Shown here: piece by piece, positions 24,901 to 37,400 of the stretch
How positions within the stretch are numbered: position 1 is the stretch's first letter
Layout of the letters: each line of letters begins with the position of its first letter
Origin: Lingula anatina
Lineage: Eukaryota; Brachiopoda; Lingulata; Lingulida; Lingulidae
Length of the DNA stretch: 64,000 bases
Assembly (NCBI RefSeq): GCF_001039355.2
Contig: NW_019775440.1
Span: forward strand, 153,239-217,238
Direction: 5' to 3'
Translations under genes and position numbers: made by a program
The notes under the pieces: generated by a model
What the model was told of the DNA's origin: nothing
The model's input: only the letters and a program-made list of their open reading frames with translations
Database searches by the model: none

Positions 24901-27900
24901 TATGTCGGACACGAGCAAGAAATATTCCCTTTGATAATTGAGCACTTGTGGCTACAACCTCCGTTTTCTATGGAGCATGGTGTGACTGAAAAAGCCCAAA
25001 AAGACAAATTGTCTAAGGTTAGGTTTTATCATGTAATGTCCTTCTTTGGGTTGTGATAAAATTTGTGTGAAATCGTTATAAACTTTATTTATATAGGCAC
25101 AGACCATTATACATGTATGAGTGTCTCTGAATGCCTTACCGCAGTCATTTCCAACTAGCACTAGATCCTTTGGGCAGACACATTTGAATTTCCCGTTGCT
25201 ATGTGTGCATCCACTGGTGCAGGTACTGTTCAAGCAGGGGTCGCTTTTGTCTATGTCTGCAAATACAAAGCAAATCAAGGGCAGATCCAGGGGGTACATT
25301 GGACGACGTGCCCCCTAATATTATAAGCTTTGGCGATAACCCCATCTCCCCTTTTTCACCCCCCAAAAAACAGAATATAGCAAAATAAGACGTCGCCCCA
25401 AATCATTAACAAAATACTGACTACGCCAATGGGAACTGATAATATCATAGGTCAAAGTAAACAAATTAATGCTTAGCAGATCGGTGGTTTTACCAGCATT
25501 TTCCATTGGCGAGGGCAAGTTTGTAACTGACATTTGTAGACATGGGTAGAAATGAAAAGGTGCGGTTTTATTTTTAGAAAAATATTGGGCTTTTGGGCTT
25601 TTGTCCACAAATGATTGGTAAAACTCACTGAGAAGTACACGTACAAGAATTCTAACATTTATTTTTCATTCATAACTGGAGAAATAAGATCAGTAAGTAG
25701 TAATTGCCAATTTCTTTCAACACTAACATATTAATATACCTGTACAAAGAGATCTGTAGCAGTAACCATTCGTAAGGTGCGATGTCTTGTATACGAAGTA
25801 TCCACCGGGACATTTCTTAATCCAAATAAAATCGTTTTTGAAGCTTGAAAGTTCAGATGGATTCGCGCAACATTTGCTATCAGTCAAACGAGTACAGAGT
25901 GGTCGTCTCACAATACCATCTTCTTCTTTGGGATGACCGCCAAGGATCCACATTGGATAGTGCGTACCACAATGTTTATACTCCGGACACTGAAGGAATA
26001 CAGAGCTCGCATCACTTTAACTATTCCTATTGAACATATATATTGCAAATAAAGTTATTTTTTTCATTTTATATATATTCTGTGTGCATGATGATAATAT
26101 ATATCGATATAAAAAGAAAAACAACAATGATAAAATGACACTCATCGTACATAGTACCCTTAACAAAAGCGTTGGGTTATAATAGATGCATTAGGCAAAA
26201 AATCTCACAATTACTTACACGAAAGAAAATGTAAGAATTATGATCGAAGGTTACATCTTTCAGGATGACAGCGTCAACTTTGAATGGATTGACTTAAATG
26301 CTATTAGAACAAGAAGTGATGGTTTATCGAATAACGTCATCTTTGCCTCAATGAAACCTGATTGAAAGTCGAATAACCATTGCAATTGCTCACTAGTTAA
26401 TTAATTACCCATACTTACATCAGCGCGGGTACAAAGAATGAGTCGTTTCGGCAACTGGTGCATTTTAGTAATTTTAGACTGCATTCCCACAGATTTTAGA
26501 ACGGCCTATCACCGTGGGGAGTCTCACTAGGTTGCTGTCAGCTAAGCCGGCTTAAATGTCTGTCCCGCCTACTAAAAGCTGTAAGGGGGTAATTAACTTT
26601 CGTGCCCGCTCGGCTGACAGCAATTTAGCGTGAACCCCCAGGGAGTTAGGTCGATCCAGATGGTGTGTTCTGACGGAAAATACCGCCACTCGACCCGTAC
26701 CGTCCTTAAAATTGTTCAATGGCTAAATTTGTCCAAGATTGGAATTTGAATAATCACATTATTGATGAGGGAACGAGAAAGAATGTATTACCTTATCTGC
26801 AACTTTGTTGCCAGCAGCTCCTGCGATACGGAACCAACCAGTCCACCAAGCATATGCATCGCAGTGATAAAATGTTCCGGTATAGGTTGATATTCTCCAT
26901 TTATCTGTTATTTCTATGTTGTCTTTGCACGGGTCCTCTGAAAAAGGTTTTTATTGTGTGTGTGTTGTGTGTGTGTGTGCAACATTCACTGTTGCACACA
27001 CACACACACAAACACACACACACTTCATGAACACAAAAGTTATTATGTTTTTTTTCTTCCATTTTTTCAGTTTTCTTAAATTTCAGGCATTTAGTAAGAA
27101 CTATGTACCGAGGTGCAACAACAGTTTCTACCTATTGGAATATCAATTCAACTCATAATTACTAATGAATTTATTAATAATAAGCTCATTAATTATCTCA
27201 ATTACCATTAGCAAATCATCACAATTCAGACCTATCCTGGAGATTTCATCAAAATCCATCCACAACTATAATCATGCATGCTCACAATCAGTGAAACAGA
27301 TATATGGCTAACAAAATATTAACCATTAATTTACAGACGTATCACGATTAAAATTTAATAGATATTCTAATTTTTAAAAACCGTACACAACTTTTTTCAA
27401 AATTAGGCTAACGTACAAACGAAACCAATACATAACATCATTGGCAGATAATAACTATTTTCAGATAATATTTCGTGACAGGCCTTGGAAGCAAAAAAAA
27501 AAAAAAAAAAAAAAAAACTCATTTTTGGGTTAAAAAATACATTAGATGTTTTTACAAACAGTCGTTGGGTCTGAAATAAATGTTTTACTCGAATCATAAA
27601 ATTAAAATTTTCTGTAAGTAGCGTTTATTCATCATATAGTAAAATTCTGATAACACACAATACATCAAATTTATAACGGTTATCATGAGAAACATCTGTT
27701 TAATGCTTTTGAAAGCTATGTTCGTTTACTCAAATTCTATATTAACACAGATACTTTGATAAATGCTTGTTATATATTGTGCAATACTCGGTAGGCATTA
27801 TTCATTCATATAACGGATTAAAACTACTTAAGTTATTTTTCGTGCCGGCGTCCAAACCATTAAACTAAAAAATAGAGCGTTAATTGTGCCCTTAACACCG

Positions 27901-28159
27901 ATATAATTTTTTCATTTTACAATTGTGGCACCGTCTGCATGACCTCATCATTTAAAATGGTTTTACATTTAAATCCTATTATAAAAATATTGATATGATT
28001 AAATTTCAAATTTCCAAATTTCGTCTTTTAGTGAATGTGCGTATGTGTGTGTGTGTGTGTGTGTGTGTTAAATGTATAGCACGACATTGACTCACCGATT
28101 TCAGCACACGCAACGATAGCAAGAAGAACAAAAACTAAGATCCGCCAACCGACGCTCAT
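21961..28159 (-). CDS. Gene 1: secreted D8C-EGF protein with unknown C-terminal domain (547 aa)
   Basis: Minus-strand exons in coding order: 28159-28096 (signal peptide, [19 protein letters not shown]), 26937-26792 and 25989-25740 (D8C, about residues 22-153), 25256-25140, 24985-24869, 24662-24543 and 24180-24064 (four EGF), 23632-23504 (calcium-binding EGF, DVDINEC and hydroxylation motif [10 protein letters not shown]), 23027-22997 (linker ending AKR), 22513-21961 (C-terminal domain, TAG stop). They sum to 1644 nt. The D8C has ten Cys and the hallmarks [20 protein letters not shown] and [13 protein letters not shown] and D8C modules have phase-1 outer boundaries. No ZP domain, membrane segment or GPI tail is present, so it is probably secreted. 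It is divergent from gene 2 and the close paralogue of gene 3. D8C-EGF proteins are typically extracellular or mucosal; the role here is unknown. Confidence 0.87.
22997..23027 (-). other. Dibasic linker exon before the C-terminal domain (gene 1)
   Basis: A 31-base exon, phase 1 to 2, encoding [10 protein letters not shown]. Its equivalents are 50156-50126 in gene 3 ([10 protein letters not shown]) and 43451-43481 in gene 2 ([10 protein letters not shown]). All end in KR or RR directly before the first Cys of the C-terminal domain, so a proprotein-convertase cut there is plausible though not shown. Confidence 0.75.
26503..26662. mobile_element. Foldback MITE in a gene 1 intron
   Basis: A palindromic element between the two D8C exons, with inverted arms CTCACTAGGTTGCTGTCAGC...GCTGACAGCAATTTAGCGTG and ends related to CTCCCTGGGGG. 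A second copy, in reverse orientation, lies at 40704-40903 in gene 2. No coding capacity. Confidence 0.75.
26952..27022. repeat. (TG)n / (CA)n hairpin
   Basis: A TG tract ending GTGTGTGCAAC, a 7-base loop, then GTTGCACACAC running into a CA tract, forming a near-perfect stem. It lies just upstream of the D8C exon of gene 1. Confidence 0.85.
28043..28069. repeat. (GT)n microsatellite
   Basis: GT tract in intron 1 of gene 1, about 25 bases from the signal-peptide exon donor site. Confidence 0.95.
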
Positions 28160-28408
28160 TGTCTCTTCGTTATATTTGAAACACAGATTTGGTTACCGCG
28201 CTGTGGGTGAAAAGACTGAGTTACTTCACACTGACTAACAAGTTAAGGTAACATTTATCCGTGAGATTTTAGCATCAGGTCCAACTGATAAGGCAAAACG
28301 TTACCATTGGCTAGGTTTTACGTTCACAAATATGTTGCGCCAGGAGAATGAGTCTACAAAAGCAGATGTGGTCGTTCCAAAAGACATTACTGTCTAAGAG
28401 AACCCTGA
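28160..28408. promoter_or_regulatory. Bidirectional promoter between genes 1 and 2
   Basis: Only 249 bases separate the two divergent start codons. Blocks shared with 54907-55140, in the same order and spacing: GTAACATTTAT (28248), TCCAACTGATA (28280), TACCATTGG with a CCAAT box on the minus strand (28302-28310), ACAAATATGTTG then GCCAGGAGAA (28326-28348), and GTTCCAAAAGACA (28374-28386). Neighbouring introns are far more diverged, so these blocks are good candidates for shared regulatory elements. Confidence 0.75.
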
Positions 28409-31400
28409 ATGAACATGAATTTATGTGTCTGCATATTACTCATTATTGGCTCTGCATATTCGTCATCAGTAGGTAAGTTGTCCTCCTGCTGCAAAAATTT
28501 TGTTTTGTATATGAATTAGTTATTCTTATATGCACATGTTGGAGGTAAATATATGGGACCATATTTATATGCGTTGACTTTTCGACGAAAGGACTACTAA
28601 TGATTACAACAAGAGAGCTGGGTTGTTAGATAGCTAGACGGATAAGCAAAGTGCTTGATAAATATATCATTTTTATCTAAATATGGAAAGATATGATTAC
28701 TTTTTACAGAAAAAAATAAACTTAGTATCCAAAACTCAAATTTAACAGGAATGAACGATTGCTTGAAACGGTTTCGCACGAAAAACTTGTTGCAGATTGT
28801 AACGAGTAGCTTACGCCACGATTGTTAAATATTACAAAAGTTTTGGTATTAAGGGCTCTATTATAGTCTTATTTTATCTTTAAAAGGTCGTAGGGGACAA
28901 AAGGCAGATTGCATAGTAGTTAATCTTTTAATAAGAATGAATAATGCTTACCGTGCATTTAAAAAAACGTTTACAACGAAAACTTAATTTTCTCACTAAG
29001 AATATCCCCGCGCTGTTCTCTTAAAGCTGGTAAAATCTTCTTAACAATTAAATCAGTGTTCGTCAATTTTGTTCAAACCAACATGTATTTCATATTCCAT
29101 GCAGCAAGTATTCAGCACTCAGGGTATTTACCTTTTTCATTATGGCAATTCAAACAAAATTAATTTTCAAAACAATACTAGTCGTTCGCCTCTACGTTCA
29201 TTTTGCTCTAGAAAGTGCACGGTAGTTTATTCTTCTCCTACAAGAACGGTATCTAACGCCTGTATCATTTAAACAGCTGTGACCACAGCTACAAATAAGG
29301 TTCTGTGTTGGGCTATAAGAGGCCAAAATGACCAATGACACTAGAGGCACTTGCGTCAGAATTCAGTGAAATTCTTAAAGTTAAGGGTTGTGAAAACTGC
29401 TTGTTTTCAAGTCTGATATTTTTCATGTTAACATCGCATTCTCGTATATATATATATATATATATATAATAGTCATTTTCAGCCCTACGTGGAAATTGAA
29501 AGGAGAATCAGCTCGTCAAGTTGTTTTCTGTATGATTAAACAAAATGATAAATCGATAAATTACTGGCGGCTCGATAAATGTTTGCTTGACGTAACTTAT
29601 TACATTTTCAAAAAGATACAATTGCGAACGCATCCCGAATATGCTCTTTTGGGTACTTAAGCGACCGAATAATAGTATCTGTGGCCAGAACAATTAATTT
29701 AGCATTATTTCGTTACAATGAGACAGTACAATCTCTATCCACCTCTTCTTTAATTGTCAAAATATGAAATCTTTACATGATATACGGTGCCATATTATGT
29801 TACATATTAGAAAGGTAGGGAATTAGCAAAATATATATTGGCGTATATAATATATACCGTTTTCAGATGACCCATGTGATAACTACAACATACTGGATGA
29901 GGAATGGCGAGGTTATACCTCCAGTTCATACAAATTTAGCGATACAAACCGTGTATGGCATGGCTGGTATAGGTTTATGGGCAAGGCAGGGAACAAAATG
30001 GTGGAAGAGGTAGGTCGCTTTTTGTATTTGTGTTGTATCTTCGATCGTTCAACTAAACTGCTTATTAATAATCATTGTCTTGACGAAAGCTATGTTAACA
30101 CCGTGATGCCACCTTTCTACGACCGCTTCATGCGAACACGCATTTTGTTTAACTCCTACAAGAACCAGACGCTCCCTGCTTTCGTCACATATCCGTGTTA
30201 ACACAAAGCCATCAAATTTTAACCTTAATTTCTTTAACATTCGGCTTGAACAACTTGGACAAAAAGCATGCTTTTGTCGTTAGTGCCATTTGCCTATGGT
30301 CGCTGGGTGGTATATATGCAAGTGATGTCAACAGTCCCCAGGGAATGAGCTCTTGGTCTCAACCACACGTCAACGGTCAAAGGGGATGCCGGAGTTACTG
30401 TCTTCGTGTCTAGTTCACAGTTTCGTTTCTCAAACACGATAATTGTAACTCATTACACAGCCGGAAAAGAGGTGGAAGACGACCGACAGTGCAGTGTTAT
30501 GGCCGTGCGCGGGAACCGAGAGAATCGGCAATCTGTGACTTTGGCCGGGGGCGGATTTAGGCCGTCTTCTGGGTCTTCCGGAAGACGGTCAGATTTTGAA
30601 GTTTGCATTGACGGGTATTTAATTTTTCTGTCGGAGGACGTTCAAAAATGGAGGATGGATCAACAGAGATAATTTGGAAGACTGTAAGAAAATCTCTCTG
30701 GATCCGCCCCTGTCTTCGCCGAAGTCTTCGGCGACCTGGCATTCTTCACTGCAAAAACTGTTGTCTCTCTCTGTCGTTTTTTAAAAGACCAGCGATCAGC
30801 TTCCACGGTCAGGATTAGCGGGTCGGGAGGGGGGGGGGGAGTCACGACCCTTGGATGCTTCGTCTTCATTGTATGGTAAACTTAGTAATTAAATGATTCA
30901 AGAGCGGTTCTAGTGCCAAGAAACTACATTTTTCTATGTTGGGGGAGGGGAATAGGGGGATGGCCCTCGCGCCCATACATGCTACATATGTAGTCTGGAA
31001 GCCCGTCTAAAAAAAAAAAAGATTCTAGCAAGCAGAAACAAATGCCATTTTCAAATACGATTTTGACACTAGAAAGCAACGCTGTAGGTCATAAAAGTGG
31101 TAAAAATAGTGTCAGTGTTTAGTGCATGATACCTACATATATCTTGGTGCTAAAAAGATTCATTGTCACCCATAACCAGGCCTACCCAACTACCAGACTC
31201 GGCACCGAATGATCCAGAATTCACCGGTAGATCAGACCACACTACCCGTTTTCAAGGTGTACACAGTATCATACCCTGAACAAATTTTGAGTGGTGATGC
31301 AATGCTTTTCAACCCCGCTGAGAATCGTCACTATCACATCGCGTACTGGGCAAGAGCGGTGTCGCGTCTGATACTGTGTAATGCGATCTGATACACACCT

Positions 31401-34400
31401 TGAAAACGGGTAGTGTGGTCCGATTTATTGGTGAATTCTGGATCATTCGGTGTCGAGTCTGGTAGTTGGGTAGGCCTGATAACGTTATTAATTAGAAAAG
31501 AAAGTTCCCTACGCACTTTACAACAACAATTCTTAGAAATTGATAACCATTACTTCACGAGTCTTATGGATGTTTCGCTTATAAGCTGCAGTCCTTCACA
31601 TGAACATCATTCAACATAAATTATGTGGCCTTATTGACATAAGACCAATGCCATGCCGATGCTTTCTTGTTATCTCGGATGTATTTTCTTTATAGTCGCT
31701 CACTTGAAAATGAGAAGAGAATAACATATTTAACAATGTGCAAAAAGAAAATCCTTTTCTACACCAAAATATATTTTTAGTGTAAATGAAATACCTATGC
31801 ACTTGAAAGATATGATTAATCCCAAATGATTTCTGAAATTAGACAAATATAATTAATAGACTCCAGATAACGCAGAGTATTAAAATTTAACTGCTACTGT
31901 TTAGATTCATGAAACATAAGACTTAAGCTTCAACTTTCTTTTGCCTGACAATCAAAATTTAATTAAAATTACACTTTCTGTTTATGCGTTTCAGTGCCGT
32001 TCATATGGGTGCAGTGGCGGGTACGCGATGCACATTTCTGGGGGCCATCCGGAAGAAACAGAAGGGGTTGTAAAGAGACGTCTCTGCACTTATCATAAGG
32101 AAAAGTGCTGCGCGACACAAAATCAGTACAGCGGATTAGTTGAGGAAGAATATGTGTATGTGCGGAAATGTCCTGGTGGCTACTATGTTTACAGTTTTCC
32201 AAATCTACAGTCCATTGGGAGCAGAGCTTTTTGTGGAGGTATTTATGATTATTTCTAGAAACTAATACCGCAATGTATTTAAGTTTAACGTAAGATACAG
32301 TCCTGCCAATTCATCAAAGAACAAATGAGGAAATCATTTGACGAGCAGATATCGAAAATCAGCACGCTGATTTAGTCATTCATTCTGATTCTTATCTTTG
32401 TATAATAGCTGTGCGACGTGTGCGATGTGTAGTTACTTTTGTGTGCCAATGTCCACAGTTACATATAATTTAACTTCGTCTTTGAACAGCACAGTGTTAA
32501 GTTGTTCTTTTCTTGGATCATTCCAGTTAGGGAGAAAAGTGAGACCTGCAATGATGCCCATTGCATCCTTGGATGTGACGTCAAGAATGGAAGTTCGCAG
32601 TGCACATGCCCAGCTGATGGTGCAAGTGATAAGTGCGGTACGTAAAGTAATAAATAAGCCATGTACGTCCTTACCATTCCATCGCAAATATGGAAACATC
32701 TTGATTTCTTCTAGTACCAGCGCCACACTGCGCTTGCTGCTTTTTGGCAATTTTTAGCAACCACATAATTTACCGGACGCTTGTGATCAGTTTGCAAGCT
32801 GAATATAAGGTTTTGACATAATTTGATAGGCAACCAGTTGAAACCCGTTTGCATCAAGGTTGCAGTATGGTACATATACAACATTGGTCGAAAAGGTTGT
32901 CCCACCCCCAGTTTCATGTGCTTTTACTTATAAATGATCACATCACATTTAACATCAGGGTGTGCTCGTTAAAGGTCACTGGCGATTAGTGTGAGTGTTT
33001 ACCGCGTTCTGTAATTATCTCCTGTAGACTGCGCCACTGCCTTCAACAAGGGTAACAATTCTGTTTTGTGGGATATTGCCCCATGTTTCATAAAAAGCTT
33101 GACGGAATTGGTCTGGACTATTTGGGGTTTGGTTATCCTCTGGATTATTGGGCCAACTCACTAAAAATTTATCAACAAATATCTCGCTCCATTTGTAAGA
33201 GGTGACTTTAGGGATACTGCAGGCGTCATAGTGGAAATGCACTTGCTCACAACTCTCGACTGCTGAGTGATTTGTTGCAGAAACCCAATGTTCAGAGGAT
33301 GGAGCAACCACCTATTAGCCCTGTTATTAACCTTACTAAACATCTGTGGAATAAATTGAAAGTTGCAATGCAAAGGAGAACCAACCTCTTAATAACCCGG
33401 CTCTTTAGAAAGAATGGTACAATATCTCATAAAACAGAATTGTTACCCTTGTTGAAGGCAGGCCGTGCCACCTACGGAAGGTAATTGCAGTATACGCTAT
33501 AAGACAAGGCGTCTTTAAAGAGCACACCCTAATGCTTAATGTGTGTAAATTTGGTGATATTTGGTGATGTCATTTCAATTTAATGGATATTTCTTTACCT
33601 CTGTGAAAATCACAGCGAAACGTCGGATTTGAGGGGGTACATTTAATAAATGTGAATAAATCGTATTAAATATTGATATCTTCACCGCTAGTTTGTATTT
33701 TCTGTATCATTAATCATGTTAGTTATGATATCTGGAATGAAAATCACTATTTATAACAATTTTCACCTGTGATGTGATCATTTATAAATAAAAGCACGTG
33801 ATAATGAAGGTGGGACAACCTTTTTGACCAATGTTGTATCCGCAACCAACTAAAATGTCACATGGAAATCGTTGGTCAGCAGTCGCATACCGTTTGCTGG
33901 GCGATAAATAACGCTTCAACAAGCATTTGATAATTGGAAAACGGTTGTACCGGTAGTAGACTATAGAGGACTGTACAAGAGTTGCAACGATAGAATGTCG
34001 ACCGATCACCACAAGATTGAACAGATCTTAAATGTTGCAGGCCCTCACACCAATTACCCATCCTTTCAACCCATTTCCATAATCGCGTCTAATTCATGCT
34101 TATAGGTTTTGTTTACATAAATTCTAAAAAATAAATATTGAACACCGTTAATGAACCAATTGTTCGTAAGGCGCCGTGCAGTTATAAAAATAACTTCTGG
34201 TCCTTGTCAAATTTGTGCCTTTTAACCTGCAATGAGGCCTCTTTTGCCGTAGTGATTTTAATTCGACCTTGACAAATTTAATGGACTGAGTCGTCTGAGT
34301 TGTCAGTACTTATAAGCTCTTTTCTAACTTTCTTCTGCTTTGTTAATAATAGTTACGATCAGTGTAACGAAAAAGGATCACCACATTGATAGGGAAAATT

Positions 34401-37400
34401 TCCAGTCTCTATGTTCAAATCATGGCATAATGACAAGGAATGTGAATTTAACGGGCCCAAAAATAATCACTTTGCCATATTTGGGGTTTATAACGCTCCC
34501 AATATTTAACACTCGCAAAAATGAAAACAGCCTGTTTTTTTTTTTTTTACATTTTTGGGGACCCCCCTTCCGGGTTGATTGAAAAATTCAACGAAATATA
34601 CGAACTGTGGCAAATTCATGTTTTTCACTTTGGGTTCTACTGCAAGTCACAAAAAGCCTTATTATTAATTTAAGTATCTAAAAACATGACATATAAAGTA
34701 TGTCAAAAGCACTTCACTCATGTTAGCACTTTAAAGAAAATTTCCTGTACAAATTGAATGGTTTTACCAAAAAAATAAATAATAATGTAAACTTCGTTGA
34801 TTTTTCTCTTCAATGTAGGCACTCTATAACAAGTCAGGATTTAACTGAAGATTTTAAATACAAAATCTATTCTATTTTTTCTTAAAAAAGAAAACTAGTA
34901 GCTTGAGAAGAAAGTCGAAAGAAGTCGAATGAAGTTTAATCAGACAAGATTTGTTAATATTTCATACATAAATATATTCTAGTGAGATAAGTACACTTCG
35001 AATGTACATTGGTATATAAACGTTAAAACATGTCGAAAATCCTGCACCATATGGTGCTGAAAGGGTATCATCATCAGAATGGCTTGACCGTAGCATATCC
35101 TTCAGAAAACATGCCCAAATAATTATTTCTTTATCAAAAAACACAAATTGCCTTTGTTTTGTCATTTACAGAAATGTATCAATAGTTTATTGTTATCAAA
35201 TACATCATACATTTAATGATAAAGAAAATTTAAATTGGCCACTAAGTAATTTGTTCCTGAGATACATCCTATTATTAAAGTAGATTAAATGAAGTGTGTG
35301 TGTGCGTGCGTGTGTGTGTGTGTGCGTGCGTGTGTGTGTGTGTGTGTGTGTGTCTTTGGAAGAGATAGAAATTGCGAGAAACCCCTCCGTCAACCTCAGA
35401 TGTTCCCAAATATTAAATGATTAAAATGATCTCAAGTAATTCGACTACTTGATTTCGCTGATTCTCTCTATATATATACCGGGTAAGTCCATCTAACTTT
35501 TTTTTACTTATCAAAAGCATGCGAGCAGAAGAATTGGGGTTTTATTCAAATCGGTCAAGCAACTTTAATCACCGAAGAAATAATTAGTAGATTCATTTGT
35601 TCTGACAAAAACACATAAACGAACTTAAATTCAAACCTTCGTTACTGTCGCTCTCAGCACTATCTCACATTCTCCAATCTATCTTGTTAATTTTAATAAA
35701 AGAGAAAGTTTGCAACTTGTCAAGAAGCAAGTATGCTGTATAACGTCTCAGAAAATGTCTGGGATATTTATTTATTTTAAATAATAGCTTACGGCTACTC
35801 TCGCGGCGTCACCCGGCATTTAAAAGTTGAAGAAAAAAAAAAAAAAACATCGTGACGTCTTTTAGTCCTTTGCTATTTTTGTAATATTAAAAGGCCCCAT
35901 GATAAGTAAGACGATTTGGTTATAGGAAACACTCAAATGCTTTACACGCAACATGGCAAGACTGCATTTTCTTTGAATGTAATTCGCAAACCTTCGTAAG
36001 CAGGCATTGAGAAAAATATACTTGAAGTTGAGTAGGCCTACACAAATGTATCAGTAAAATAAAGGTACATCTCGTGAAACCCCTTTAACGCAGCCAAATT
36101 TTTGTTGACATTAGAAACATTGATTCATACGCCCGAGAAAAATACTAAGTTCCAATATGGCAGACCAAGATAGTCAAAAACAATTACTTTATGTATTCTT
36201 TAAAAGTATAACAGTGATAGAGAGATACACCGTACGTACGTACTTTGGAACATTTAAGAATAAGATAAGTGTCCAGTTTTGCTGAATAATTTTTTCGCTC
36301 TTATTTGTTAAATGGTGTGAAGGCCTGGTGGTCCGCGGGCTGAACTCGGAAGCGAGAGGTCCTGGATTCTATGCTCATGGTCGAGTTTGTTTTTTTCTTA
36401 AAAAAATCCAATTATACATCCACTGGCTAGGAGTTCAATGTGATCTGATATCAACCTGCGTGTGACCGCTCTCGGCCAGTTGGGGAGCGTCATCATGTTC
36501 CAAATCATTATATATACATCTATGTTTGCTTTTACAGTAAATCCGTGTTTATATGATAACGGTGGATGCAGTGACTTCTGCAATCAACCAATCCCGGGCA
36601 GTAGAGTATGTTCCTGTCCCAACGGCACGGAGCTGTCAACGGACCAAAAAACATGCGGTAAATGATTTTGACGTCATTTAAATCGTGAAGCAAAAATGTA
36701 ACTAGAGGTCCAAGTATTAAAACGGTGCCAGGTTTTAAGTAATAGAGATTTTTAACTGCTGTGGTTACGAAGCACTTTGCTCCGTCTTAGAAGGGTAGGG
36801 TGAGTAATAATTTTTAAAGAAAATTCTAGAGGAGCAGGCCCCCGTTTCACAAAAAAACTTAAGTCAGTTTCCCTGACTTAGGGCTTGATTACCAACGTAA
36901 TTAAGTCGTTATACGACACTAAGTCCCGTTTCACAAAGAATCTAAAAGGTCGCTTACGTCGTTTTTTTCTTAGCTGTAAGTCGACGATGTCAAGCCTCCT
37001 CGGGAGGAGACTTTTAAAAGTCGGCAAGCTCAACTAAAACTCGGTAAATGAGAGCATAAACAACAAAAAATTTGGAAAGAACATACCTCCTTCAAGATAT
37101 TGTGTTATAATATCCTTGAATAGCACTGACATTTATGGAATATTAAAATAAAAAATAAAATTCCACTTTACCCAGCCGATCGCGTGTTTGTTTATGTTTT
37201 TGACCGCTAGACGTCCCTAAGTAGTGTTCCACGACAAGCTAATGTTTAACTGTTACTTTGAAGTTGTATTGAAGTTAAACTAATCAATAAAGTTGAAAAA
37301 CAAACTTTGTTTGTGTTTTGGCTGACTTTTATTGTTGATAGAGGCCATGAAACGTCATGTCTTGTGAAACTTTTGCAATTTTACACCTCCTTTTCTTGAA

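Noticed and set aside
24869-24985. Apparent one-base length excess in a gene 1 EGF exon
   Set aside because: Careful recount gives 117 bases, the same as gene 3, and the full gene then sums to whole codons. The excess was a counting slip.
30406-30869. Overlapping open frames on both strands near 30.4-30.9 kb
   Set aside because: They are rich in GAAGACGG inverted motifs and bounded by transposon-like GGCGGATTTAGG / GGATCCGCCCC edges. No protein family was recognised.
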